Shown piece after piece: positions 23,134 through 27,996 of a stretch of 32,428 bases of DNA. Origin of the DNA: Lingula anatina (Eukaryota > Brachiopoda > Lingulata > Lingulida > Lingulidae). The position numbers were made by a program, and so were the translations under genes. Below the pieces are notes generated by a model. That model did not search any database and was not told where the DNA came from. It saw only the letters and a list, made by a program, of their open reading frames with translations. Numbering within the stretch: position 1 is the first letter of the stretch; each line of letters begins with the position of its first letter. The DNA is taken from contig NW_019774403.1 in the NCBI RefSeq assembly GCF_001039355.2, positions 205,324-237,751 of the forward strand, written 5' to 3'.

Positions 23134-25364
23134 CGGGGGGTTTTTTCTTTTTTTCAAAATAATACATTTTTAATTTTAAAATTTTATTGGGTTTTTATGG
23201 TTTTTTTTTTTTCTATTAAAAAANTAGACATGAATGCGCAAGGTGCCCGGATGTGCTGCGGAGAGAGCACGCTGTCGGCCTGGATTCCGTATGTTGTTAA
23301 CATCTCCATACAAAAAGGCAGAAAATAAATGCATATATCATATGGTGGTTATAACAGCTATCAGTTCTTAGGGAAAAAAATCGGAACTTGATAAGACTTT
23401 TCGCGATGTTTTTTTTTTTTTTTTTTTACGGGGGTGTATTCGCTTTTGATCAATGATACATGCTTACATTAGAAATATTAATCAGGTTTCATGGCTATTT
23501 TTATTCTGATTTAAAGAAATACCAAATGAAACTTGTTATTTTTTTTTTAAAGGGACCATTTAATTTTGAAAATAGATCCTTACATAAAAGTACATACTAG
23601 CATATTTGGATTTTAAATCAACAATCTTTCTGTTTGTAAAACTTCTTTATTGCACTTCACAGGAACCTCCTCTTAATCCCTCTGGTAGTGCGAGATCAGA
23701 GCCTTACAGTGGGGAACGTAAGCCCTATGACATGTTCAGTTTCCTGATGTCCAAGCACAAAAAATTACCAGATTTCAAAGAGAACGCAAAGGACATGGAT
23801 TTGACACATAAATCTTCAAGGTACTGTTGAAATTGTTAGAATTTAATAGGGAATTTTAAATATATTTCACATAATAATTTTAGTGGTAAGAAAATGAACT
23901 ACAGGTACTGTGAGAGCTCAGATGTGTTACTGTTTGCTTCCTTTCTTTTTAGGTTTGATTGATTGATAATCTTTTTATTAATTTTTTTTTTCATTTTTAT
24001 TTAATTTTTTGCATCCCTGTTATCTTGACAAGCAAATAATATTAACCTAGGGCTTTATATTACCTCCTATTACAGAAGAGCTACCAGTCTCTCCATCCCA
24101 ATGGCAATGAGATTCAGACACCTGAGGGAGCATGCTAATGAAGCTGTGGGAGCATACAGGTAGGTCAAATATAAGTAATAGTAAATAAAGCAAAATAAAA
24201 AAAATAAGAGATTTTTTAAAAAAGAAAATATTTGCTAGGTTGGCTGTATATTTTTTAAGGGTGAACTATTTTATGAAAATAATACTGTTAAATTATTTGC
24301 TTGCTGATAATATTTGTTTAATTTCATTATTATTTTTCATGTGTGTAGATCTCAGATCCATGGGCGTGGTTTGTTCTGCAAGCGTGACATAGACGATGGT
24401 GAGATGGTGGTAGAGTACGCTGGCGAGGTCATCCGGTCAGTTCTGACTGACCAGAGGGAGAGATATTATGAGAGCAAGGTACTGGCATAGAAATTGTTTA
24501 AAACTGAAGTTTTTAAAGATTTTTATTAATGCTAAAAAACATTCATCAAAACTTGTTATGATATGCAGGATTTTGTGCAACAAATTGTTCTTCCAAGATA
24601 TCAGATATTTATTTACTTGCTTATATTATGTTGTTACAGGGCATAGGCTGCTACATGTTCCGTATTGATGACTTTGATGTGGTAGATGCCACTGTGCATG
24701 GCAATGCTGCCAGGTTCATCAACCATTCCTGTGATGTAAGTGATGAATGTGTTAGTTGTGCTAAAGTGATTGTGACAAAAGTATTGTGTTGTGCTGATGA
24801 TCATTTAGTTTGAGATTTTAAGTCTCCCTGGTGTAAAAAGTTACATCTGAACCAGTGTTTCTTTCAGGACCTAAATGGTGATTCCGTATGTCAATATTTC
24901 AAAAGTAACAATTTAATTAAAAAGAAATGTTATAACCAGTTGTTTTCATTTTCTTTTTCAGCCAAATTGTTATTCCAAAGTAATCAATGTGGATGGAAAG
25001 AAACATATTGTCATCTTTGCACTCCGACCGTAAGGATATATTTATTTGCCTTTTAATACATTTTTATTTCCCTGTACTGCAAATGAATTGTGCTTATTTA
25101 CTTTTGTACCAAAAGTATTAGAATTCATATCCTTGTTTTCAACACTTTAATACAAAAATTAGTTTAAAAGATTACAGGAGGTAAATTGCCTTTAAATTAA
25201 CATGTAAACTGAAAGAATATTAATAAATGTGTTTATTTATTTATTTATTTATTTTCAGAATCAAGGCTGGGGAAGAGCTTACCTACGACTACAAGTTCCC
25301 TTATGAAGAGGTGAAAATCCCCTGCACCTGTGCCTCAAAGAAATGCAGGAAATATTTGAACTAG
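1..25364 (+). CDS. KMT2A: Trithorax/MLL-type histone H3K4 methyltransferase, 5'-partial, 36 exons in view
   Basis: Orthologue of vertebrate KMT2A/KMT2B (MLL1/MLL2) and fly trx, nuclear writers of H3K4 methylation that keep Hox and other genes active. Exons: 1-66, 288-522, 1197-1315, 1661-1754, 2194-2338, 2718-2857, 3077-3305, 3555-3602, 3797-4121, 4578-4694, 4948-5058, 5409-5546, 5800-5892, 6228-6348, 6577-6690, 6957-7141, 7353-9011, 9234-9347, 9637-9710, 9977-10122, 10488-10627, 10962-11099, 11512-11670, 11951-12071, 12450-12528, 12734-20780, 21039-21582, 21906-22127, 22430-22504, 22889-23022, 23663-23820, 24076-24159, 24349-24478, 24640-24735, 24962-25029, 25259-25364. All introns are GT-AG, phases agree throughout, and the total is a multiple of three. 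FYRN, FYRC and the order CXXC-PHD-ePHD-SET exclude KMT2C/D and SET1. The true N-terminus, where menin-binding sequence would be sought, is upstream. Whether it precedes the KMT2A/KMT2B split cannot be told here. The symbol is by family. Confidence 0.95.
288..1315 (+). CDS. KMT2A: Exons 2-3: complete nuclear-receptor-like C4 DNA-binding domain
   Basis: Exons 288-522 and 1197-1315 join in phase 1. From 384 to 1270 the spliced product has CVVCGDH, then [12 protein letters not shown], which parallels the first finger and P-box of nuclear receptors (CGDK...CxxCKxFFRR). Next comes C-x5-C, a 13-residue gap, C-x2-C and RLNKC, which is the second finger. All eight expected cysteines are present, with one more in RLNKC. 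There is no ligand-binding domain, and the frame runs on into trithorax sequence, so this is not a separate receptor gene. Fly Trx is known to carry a variant nuclear-receptor-type DNA-binding domain upstream of its PHD fingers (Stassen et al. 1995). Vertebrate MLL proteins are not known to have one. DNA binding is inferred. Confidence 0.85.
536..688. mobile_element. 153-bp foldback MITE in intron 2
   Basis: The ends are inverted copies: CTGGGCCCCGTAACTTGAAA at the left, and the complement of TTTCAAGTTACGGGCCCAG at the right. The pairing continues inward with a few mismatches for about 26 bases (to TGCA at each side). A TA dinucleotide flanks each end (534-535 and 689-690), which is the target duplication of Tc1/mariner-type elements. 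It carries no coding capacity and sits 13 bp downstream of the exon 2 donor. Confidence 0.65.
1661..2338 (+). CDS. KMT2A: Exons 4-5: acidic linker after the nuclear-receptor-like domain
   Basis: Exons 1661-1754 and 2194-2338 encode about 80 residues with no recognised domain, rich in E, D, S and G. Exon 4 has two usable donors in the same phase: after 1745 (GTAAAG) and after 1754 (GTACAA). Choosing between them would add or remove three residues (GKE). Exon 5 ends at a GTAAAC donor in phase 2. The introns around them (1316-1660, 1755-2193, 2339-2717) are AT-rich and I see nothing else in them. Confidence 0.75.
2718..2857 (+). CDS. KMT2A: Exon 6: conserved RIKHVC block of trithorax/MLL proteins
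   Basis: The exon starts with [14 protein letters not shown], followed by an AKFP segment and [13 protein letters not shown]. Vertebrate MLL has the equivalent RIKHVCRRAAVVLG and LSALP segments just before its CXXC domain, so this exon anchors the family assignment and the reading frame. It joins exon 5 in phase 2 (completing R) and leaves in phase 1 at a GTGAGT donor. The block's function is not well defined; in MLL it lies near regions used in transcriptional repression and Polycomb contacts. Confidence 0.9.
3077..3809 (+). CDS. KMT2A: CXXC zinc finger (exons 7, 8 and start of 9)
   Basis: Spliced from 3077-3305, 3555-3602 and the first bases of 3797-4121. It reads CKKCPGC, then CGACVACR, then [15 protein letters not shown], then KRKC. 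This gives the eight zinc-binding cysteines and the KFGG motif of the MLL/DNMT1/CFP1 CXXC family, which binds unmethylated CpG DNA. The domain proper starts at 3250. Upstream in exon 7 is a basic stretch ([10 protein letters not shown]) like the R/K-rich flank in MLL. Fly Trx lacks this domain. Exon 8 is only 48 bases, but the phase 2 joins on both sides fit exactly. Confidence 0.95.
3797..4694 (+). CDS. KMT2A: Exons 9-10: basic/serine-rich linker leading to the PHD cluster
   Basis: Exons 3797-4121 and 4578-4694 (phase 0 join) carry the end of the CXXC domain and about 140 residues of low-complexity linker rich in S, A, K and R, with no further domain seen. The end of exon 10, HRIMADF, matches the HRIRVDF segment that precedes PHD1 in MLL. 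In MLL genes this stretch overlaps the region where leukaemia translocations break. The intron between them (4122-4577) starts with a degenerate tandem repeat. Confidence 0.85.
4128..4200. repeat. Two degenerate copies of a ~36-bp minisatellite unit at the start of intron 9
   Basis: CTTGAAACTGACTAAGGAGG... (4128-4163) is repeated as CTCGAAACTGACTCAGGAGA... (4164-4200). Each unit also contains a second GAAACTGA. The array begins six bases after the exon 9 donor. Confidence 0.6.
4948..7141 (+). CDS. KMT2A: PHD1-PHD2-PHD3 cluster (exons 11-16)
   Basis: Exons 4948-5058, 5409-5546, 5800-5892, 6228-6348, 6577-6690 and 6957-7141. PHD1 begins [10 protein letters not shown] and contains [13 protein letters not shown]2 has [16 protein letters not shown] and [18 protein letters not shown]3 starts [15 protein letters not shown] and has WVHAKCEN then FTCQIC. 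The spacing and signature residues match MLL1. There PHD3 reads H3K4me3 (the W of WVHAKC sits in its aromatic cage) and also binds CyP33. The end of exon 16 (from ARPAQW-like SRPAQW onward) matches the first helix of the MLL bromodomain. The longer introns here (5059-5408, 5893-6227) show nothing of note. Confidence 0.95.
7353..9011 (+). CDS. KMT2A: Exon 17: 553-residue acidic insert inside the bromodomain
   Basis: This single open exon, phase 0 at both ends, codes for a low-complexity region rich in E, D, S, T, K and Q, with no domain recognised. It contains the motif VTRSGVK twice (about 7629 and 7829). Only its last part, [20 protein letters not shown], aligns with MLL1 (PLDLEGVKRKM then NYTSVLEF), the start of the second bromodomain helix. 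Exon 16 supplies the first helix. The insert therefore falls in the ZA-loop position, where MLL1 has only a few dozen residues. Being phase-symmetric, it could be skipped or retained without shifting the frame, although skipping would remove the aligned tail. Confidence 0.85.
9234..9710 (+). CDS. KMT2A: Bromodomain, C-terminal helices (exons 18-19)
   Basis: Exon 9234-9347 reads [17 protein letters not shown] and [15 protein letters not shown]. Exon 9637-9710 reads [11 protein letters not shown]. These match MLL1 LEFSDDIVKIIQAAIN, IKKANSMVKSFFIR and QMERVFPWFSV. The MLL1 bromodomain is atypical: it packs on PHD3 and is not known to bind acetyl-lysine well, and the same is likely here. Exon 19 ends in phase 2 (GC) and continues as AGMLPDAV in exon 20. 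Confidence 0.92.
9977..10122 (+). CDS. KMT2A: Exon 20: linker with DHTY motif (HCF-1 binding type)
   Basis: It reads [19 protein letters not shown], matching MLL1 GMLPNAVLPPSLDHNYAQW. DHTY at 10014-10025 fits the (D/E)HxY consensus used by several proteins to dock on host cell factor HCF-1, and MLL family proteins are known HCF-1 partners. The rest is proline and serine rich. It enters in phase 2 and leaves in phase 1 at GTAAGA. The 365-bp intron that follows (10123-10487) holds nothing I can recognise. Confidence 0.85.
10488..11670 (+). CDS. KMT2A: Extended PHD finger, ePHD/PHD4 (exons 21-23)
   Basis: Exons 10488-10627, 10962-11099 and 11512-11670. The domain runs [49 protein letters not shown], then [27 protein letters not shown] and FCWEHR. 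This is the C2HC pre-PHD plus atypical PHD arrangement shared by MLL1, MLL2 and Trx. In MLL1 this finger takes part in intramolecular and partner contacts. All joins are phase 0. Introns 10628-10961 and 11100-11511 show no other feature. Confidence 0.95.
11951..12833 (+). CDS. KMT2A: FYRN domain (exons 24, 25 and start of 26)
   Basis: Exons 11951-12071 and 12450-12528 run into the start of the giant exon at 12734. The spliced sequence includes [37 protein letters not shown] and [16 protein letters not shown]1 has NGLEPENIHMMIGSMTI, FPIGYQCSRVYWS and DARKRCVYTCKI at this point. In MLL and Trx the FYRN of the N-terminal fragment pairs with the FYRC of the C-terminal fragment after proteolysis. 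Phase 1 and phase 2 joins are consistent. Intron 12072-12449 is unremarkable. Confidence 0.93.
12734..20780 (+). CDS. KMT2A: Exon 26: 8,047-base exon coding for 2,682 mostly disordered residues
   Basis: One uninterrupted frame from the FYRN tail to GSQLVST's codon for L before a GTAAGT donor (phase 0). Order within it: acidic S/E/D-rich region (about 12.9-14.4 kb), S-rich region (14.6-15.2 kb), P/M/Q-rich tract (15.2-15.7 kb), a basic region with [10 protein letters not shown] (about 16.44 kb), a C2HC finger (16.87 kb), seven AT-hooks (17.06-17.95 kb), then S/T/Q-rich sequence to the end. Vertebrate MLL1 also has one very large exon here (about 4.2 kb), holding its Taspase1 sites and activation domain. 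I see no canonical QxD/GxDD Taspase1 site. The intact frame over 8 kb makes it certainly coding; splicing within it cannot be excluded. Confidence 0.93.
15184..15670 (+). other. KMT2A: Proline/methionine/glutamine-rich tract within exon 26
   Basis: About 160 residues dominated by P, M, Q, L and V (for example [13 protein letters not shown] and [15 protein letters not shown]), followed directly by VVDLTED. The composition is of the kind seen in transcriptional activation regions. No sequence match to the MLL KIX-binding activation motif was seen, so function is inference only. Confidence 0.6.
15675..15695 (+). other. KMT2A: SUMO-interaction-like motif VVDLTED
   Basis: In frame in exon 26, VVDLTED is a hydrophobic core followed by acidic residues, the classical form of a SUMO-interaction motif. 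Such short motifs occur by chance, so this is a candidate only. Confidence 0.4.
16869..16937 (+). other. KMT2A: C2HC zinc finger within exon 26
   Basis: [19 protein letters not shown] then EKDC gives C-x2-C-x12-H-x3-C, a C2H2-type finger with the last histidine replaced by cysteine. Y before the first cysteine and F ahead of the histidine fit the finger fold. It lies about 120 bases upstream of the first AT-hook. I do not know of a finger at this position in vertebrate MLL. Confidence 0.75.
17005..17052 (+). repeat. KMT2A: In-frame 24-base tandem repeat (VSSVEALP)
   Basis: GTTTCTTCAGTTGAAGCATT occurs twice in succession, giving VSSVEALP then VSSVEALV just before the first AT-hook. The two copies are nearly identical in DNA, so the duplication is recent. 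Confidence 0.8.
17061..17954 (+). other. KMT2A: Array of seven AT-hook motifs within exon 26
   Basis: GRP-cored AT-hooks lie at 17061-17084 (RGRGRPRK), 17181-17204 (RRPGRPRK), 17280-17300 (RRGRPPK), 17394-17417 (KRGRPRIK), 17655-17678 (KKRGRPRK), 17799-17825 (KRGRGRPRK) and 17931-17954 (RAVGRPRK). A degenerate eighth (RRSKGRACK) is at 18117-18143. Hooks 5 to 7 are each followed by KYPL or KYLEQ, so they look like copies of one unit. AT-hooks insert into the minor groove of AT-rich DNA. Acidic stretches (for example DDDDDEHEE) separate them. Vertebrate MLL1 has three AT-hooks, but near its N-terminus. Confidence 0.92.
21039..21582 (+). CDS. KMT2A: Exon 27: basic linker before FYRC
   Basis: About 181 residues. 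It includes [14 protein letters not shown], the less biased stretch [20 protein letters not shown], and a very basic end ([16 protein letters not shown]) that could serve as a nuclear localisation signal. No named domain is recognised. It starts after a TTTTTGCAG acceptor in phase 0 and ends in phase 1 at GTAAGT. The following 323-bp intron is T-rich near its start and otherwise empty. Confidence 0.88.
21906..23022 (+). CDS. KMT2A: FYRC domain (exons 28-30)
   Basis: Exons 21906-22127, 22430-22504 and 22889-23022. Key parts are [38 protein letters not shown], then [22 protein letters not shown] and CRNYRFKYH. These line up with MLL1 LLFEISSDDG, AWKSLTDKVQEAR, GVNGLRMLGILHDAVVFLIEQL and CRNYKFRFH. 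FYRC pairs with FYRN. Introns 22128-22429 and 22505-22888 contain nothing else recognisable. Confidence 0.95.
23023..23662. other. Intron 30 with (TA)n, long poly-T, an N and a suspected assembly fault
   Basis: (TA)n at about 23058-23097 runs into about 37 T (to 23133), then CGGGGGG and T/A-rich sequence up to a single N at 23224. A GC-richer patch follows (23228-23300). A second poly-T then CGGGGG occurs at about 23409-23434. The roughly 85 bases after each poly-T are alignable, with the first copy smoothed into homopolymers. The flanking exons 30 and 31 are intact and in phase. Confidence 0.7.
23663..24159 (+). CDS. KMT2A: Exons 31-32: Win-like motif and lead-in to SET
   Basis: Exon 23663-23820 reads [17 protein letters not shown] and [11 protein letters not shown]. 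Exon 24076-24159 reads [22 protein letters not shown]1 has EPPLNPHGSARAEVHLRK and FDMFNFLASKH, then RRATSMDLPMPMRFRHLKK. The ARA of GSARAEV in MLL1 is the WDR5-interaction (Win) motif; here it is ARS (23690-23698) with the key arginine kept. The region recruits WDR5 and so the WRAD core that activates the SET domain. Phase 2 joins agree. Confidence 0.93.
24349..25364 (+). CDS. KMT2A: SET and post-SET domains, C-terminus (exons 33-36)
   Basis: Exons 24349-24478, 24640-24735, 24962-25029 and 25259-25364. Motifs in order: [78 protein letters not shown] and [13 protein letters not shown] then stop (25362-25364). GxG and NHSC form the S-adenosylmethionine pocket and the pseudoknot, YDY holds the catalytic tyrosine, and CxC-x4-C is the post-SET zinc site. 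Every catalytic feature expected of an active H3K4 methyltransferase is present. The last intron ends in a TTTA repeat merging with the acceptor. Confidence 0.97.
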
Positions 25365-26720
25365 ATTTGATATGGCATTTCTCTCATCATTGTCATATAT
25401 GACCCAGATCAAGCTCTTAAGTGGGTCACAAGAACCAGACTTGAGAATTAAGAAACATGAAATCAGACTTGTCTGGAGATCTCCAGAATGATATGGGCCA
25501 AATTCACTTCTGTGGGTGATGAATTATCTGTGGTTACAGAGGTGAAACGGGATGTAATAGAGGAGGGTGTGAAATCCCCGCTGTCATTGTAGTTACATGG
25601 TCTCTGGACCCTGAAGCATCGCATAATGTCTTATAATATTATCTGACTTTTATGAAAGGGGGGTTTCTTTTACCTACAAAAAATTTGAGAACTTAAGGGG
25701 ATGTGACAGAACCTTCTAACTCCATCTGACTCTCCCTTAAGCCTTTTAAACCAATGCATGGTGGCCTGAGCCATGAAGACAATGTGGTATACAAAAGGCA
25801 CCTTTGTGCTTAACTTGCCAGAAAGATGAAATGTATGTGATTGAGGAAACATTATTGTAAACAGAAAAGCTGAAGGTACATTTGATGATAAGGTCAATTT
25901 TCTTGGTGATTTGCAGACTAGATTCTGATGAGTAGAAACTGTTATATCTCAGTGGAAGCACAAAAGAATTTGAAAAGTAGAAATTGTTATTTCTCCAAAG
26001 CATAAGACTAGAGAGAAAGGGAAAAACCCTGATGGACTGACTGAATCTGTCGATATTTGTCAAAACTTACATGACAATTATGGTAGGAAGACGAAAAACA
26101 TGCTTTTAAAAAAGCAATCTGCACATATAGATAACATAGGTAAATATTCCAATAATTGATTTCTGAAGAAGACAAAATGTTCCCAAAAAGACCTTTTCTT
26201 CATTATCATTCATTGTATAAATCCATTGGTTCAAAATTCATAATTCAATGTTGAAGATGGTTGTACAATAGCATTATATTGCTGATTATTACTTCATTCA
26301 TGGGCATTCTTATTTAAAATCAAGGTTTTTTTGTCAAGGGGGTGGGCCAGTTTGATATCTGAATGACGTCATTTATTTTAATATTAGATATTTGTTATCT
26401 AATCTCTTCCAACCTTGTCACGACCCTCATCTAGTTCTTTACAAGTCGGTACTACATTTAGTAACATTCAAAAATTACTGTGAATATTGGAATGGTATAG
26501 TGCTGGTAGCAGTTATTATTGGGACAAATACTTTTTTCGACAAGATCACAACTAGGTGGTAAATGTTCAAGAATCTGAAAGACAACTTGATGGTTGTCGT
26601 AATATATAGCGACGCCGAGTGAACGCACAATACCTTGATTGAAGATGTTTTGATTCATTCTTATTAGCAATATTGTGAATTCCTATCTGTTAACTGAATA
26701 AAAGTGGTTCAAAGTATGCC
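25365..26720 (+). other. KMT2A: 3' untranslated region of the KMT2 gene
   Basis: About 1.35 kb with no long frame continuing from the stop, ending at the poly(A) signal. It contains a 12-base palindrome around TGACGTCA (26362-26373), a CRE-like core of unknown meaning in this place. The exact cleavage site is estimated. Confidence 0.75.
26697..26702 (+). terminator. KMT2A: Poly(A) signal AATAAA
   Basis: AATAAA is followed 16 to 30 bases on by a G/T-rich stretch (GGTGTGTTTTTTATTTC from about 26720), the usual layout of a cleavage and polyadenylation site. No other canonical signal was seen earlier in the 3' UTR. Confidence 0.8.
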
Positions 26721-26899
26721 GGTGTGTTTTTTATTTCAAGATGAGGAAATCACACAAGCTGCTCATCGCTACATGCTTGTGATTATCTTTGTGTTACCAG
26801 ATACACTAAGACCCAATCCGGGGTTGTATATGCTGTCGATATATATATATAGGGTCAACTGAACAGTGTTGCGCACAACCTGTTCCCCGCTACCACCCA
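26721..26899. other. Intergenic stretch, no gene seen
   Basis: Unremarkable sequence with a short (AT)n run near 26838-26852. No open frame or RNA gene was recognised. Confidence 0.6.
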
Positions 26900-27314
26900 T
26901 AATGCCCCTATTTCACACAGACCACGAATCGCCAGGAATTGACAAATTTCAGGATTCGTGGTTGAATCGTAATCAGTTCGTGAAGTTCTTAACAGATTCG
27001 TATATAATCGTAGTCAGTTCTTGCAATTCTTGATCAATCGGGAATTCGTGGCAAAAATTTTGAGCTGTTCAAAATTTTGGCCACGAAGTCCCGATTCCAA
27101 AAAATCGTAGTGAATTTTTTGACAATATTCGTGCGATTCCAGCCGAATCCCACGAATATTCGTAACCCTATTGCACCTGTATCGTAACTGAATCGTAGAG
27201 CGTGCCGAATTAGGCTAGAAAATTTGCAAAATCTCACGAATCCTCAAGAATCCTGAAATTTGTCAATTCCTGTCGATTCGTGGGATTCGTGGTCTGTGTG
27301 AAATAGGGGCATTA
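26900..27314. mobile_element. 415-bp palindromic MITE, likely Tc1/mariner type
   Basis: The left end ATGCCCCTATTTCACACAG and the right end are inverted copies, and the pairing extends about 60 bases inward (through GGAATTGACAAATTTCAGGA). A second inverted pair near the middle (27037-27100, GGGAATTCGTGG... and CCACGAAGTCCCGATT) makes the whole element foldable. TA flanks ATGCCCC on each side. No protein is encoded. The interior repeats ATTCGTGG-like words many times. Confidence 0.8.
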
Positions 27315-27327
27315 CATACTGGTATAT

Positions 27328-27766
27328 AGGCGTGACTTGTGTTTTATTCCGTCTCCATATGCAGTACAGTAGCGTACTGCTTCAAATGTTTGACATGCTT
27401 TGTTGAGACCAAAATTACACCCAAAAAGTGTACGGGGGTCATTCTCTGCATAATGTACAACCGATATACAGATGACTGATTGAGGTCATTCCTTGGTGTG
27501 GGTTTCACTCCGCGAGCATCGATGCATTACTTCAATCGTCAACATTAATTGCCAAATAAAACCACGCCATTGGTGGCATTAAGTCACATCATAGGGTACC
27601 TTAGTTCTATCTGATTTTTTACATCGTACGGTGCACTGGAACTGATGATCTGCTTTGTTTGAAAGACGTTCCGAGTCATTAATATGTATAGGTAGGTGTT
27701 TAGTGAGCTCGTGTGTGCGCACTGGTGGAGGTGGTGGAGGTGGCGGTGGCGGTGGTGGTGGTGGTG

Positions 27767-27813
<47 letters not shown>

Positions 27814-27967
27814 TGATAAAGGGAGAGGAATTTCATCTCCATAATTTTGATGCTGTAGCGTGGGGACGAACTTTTTATAGCAGGTCATACCAGGCTGACG
27901 TACAGCACTGCTATCATGGTCTATGCCTGTTTCTAGATCTTTCTAAACCGTTTGGAATGCTAACAGA
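27328..27967. repeat. Long direct repeat, copy 1
   Basis: About 640 bases starting AGGCGTGACTTGTGTT and ending at GGAATGCTAACAGA, repeated at 31401-32060 at high identity (a few substitutions and small indels over most of its length). It contains a compound microsatellite at about 27724-27813: GGT/GGC units, then (GT)n, then (GA)n. Outside the shared block the two copies have unrelated flanks, which suggests a dispersed element rather than a simple local duplication. Confidence 0.85.
27684..27691 (+). other. Candidate mini first exon (ATG TAT AG) for the secreted-protein gene
   Basis: ATGTATAG is followed by a GTAGGT donor. It ends in phase 2, exactly what the acceptor at 27997 needs, and would give MYRSLELFLLFCILHVVRG, a plausible signal peptide. 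The intron would contain the microsatellite of repeat copy 1. This is a guess from phase and signals only. Confidence 0.3.
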
Positions 27968-27996
27968 AATTTTATATTGTTTAAACAATCTTTCAG

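Noticed and set aside
22885-23167. Lysine-rich and isoleucine/tyrosine-rich open frames on the minus strand
   Set aside because: They are translations of the poly-T and (TA)n tract.
27579-27888. Proline- and threonine/histidine-rich frames on the minus strand, and the similar ones at 31784-31981
   Set aside because: They are read from the GGN/GT/GA microsatellites of the direct repeats.
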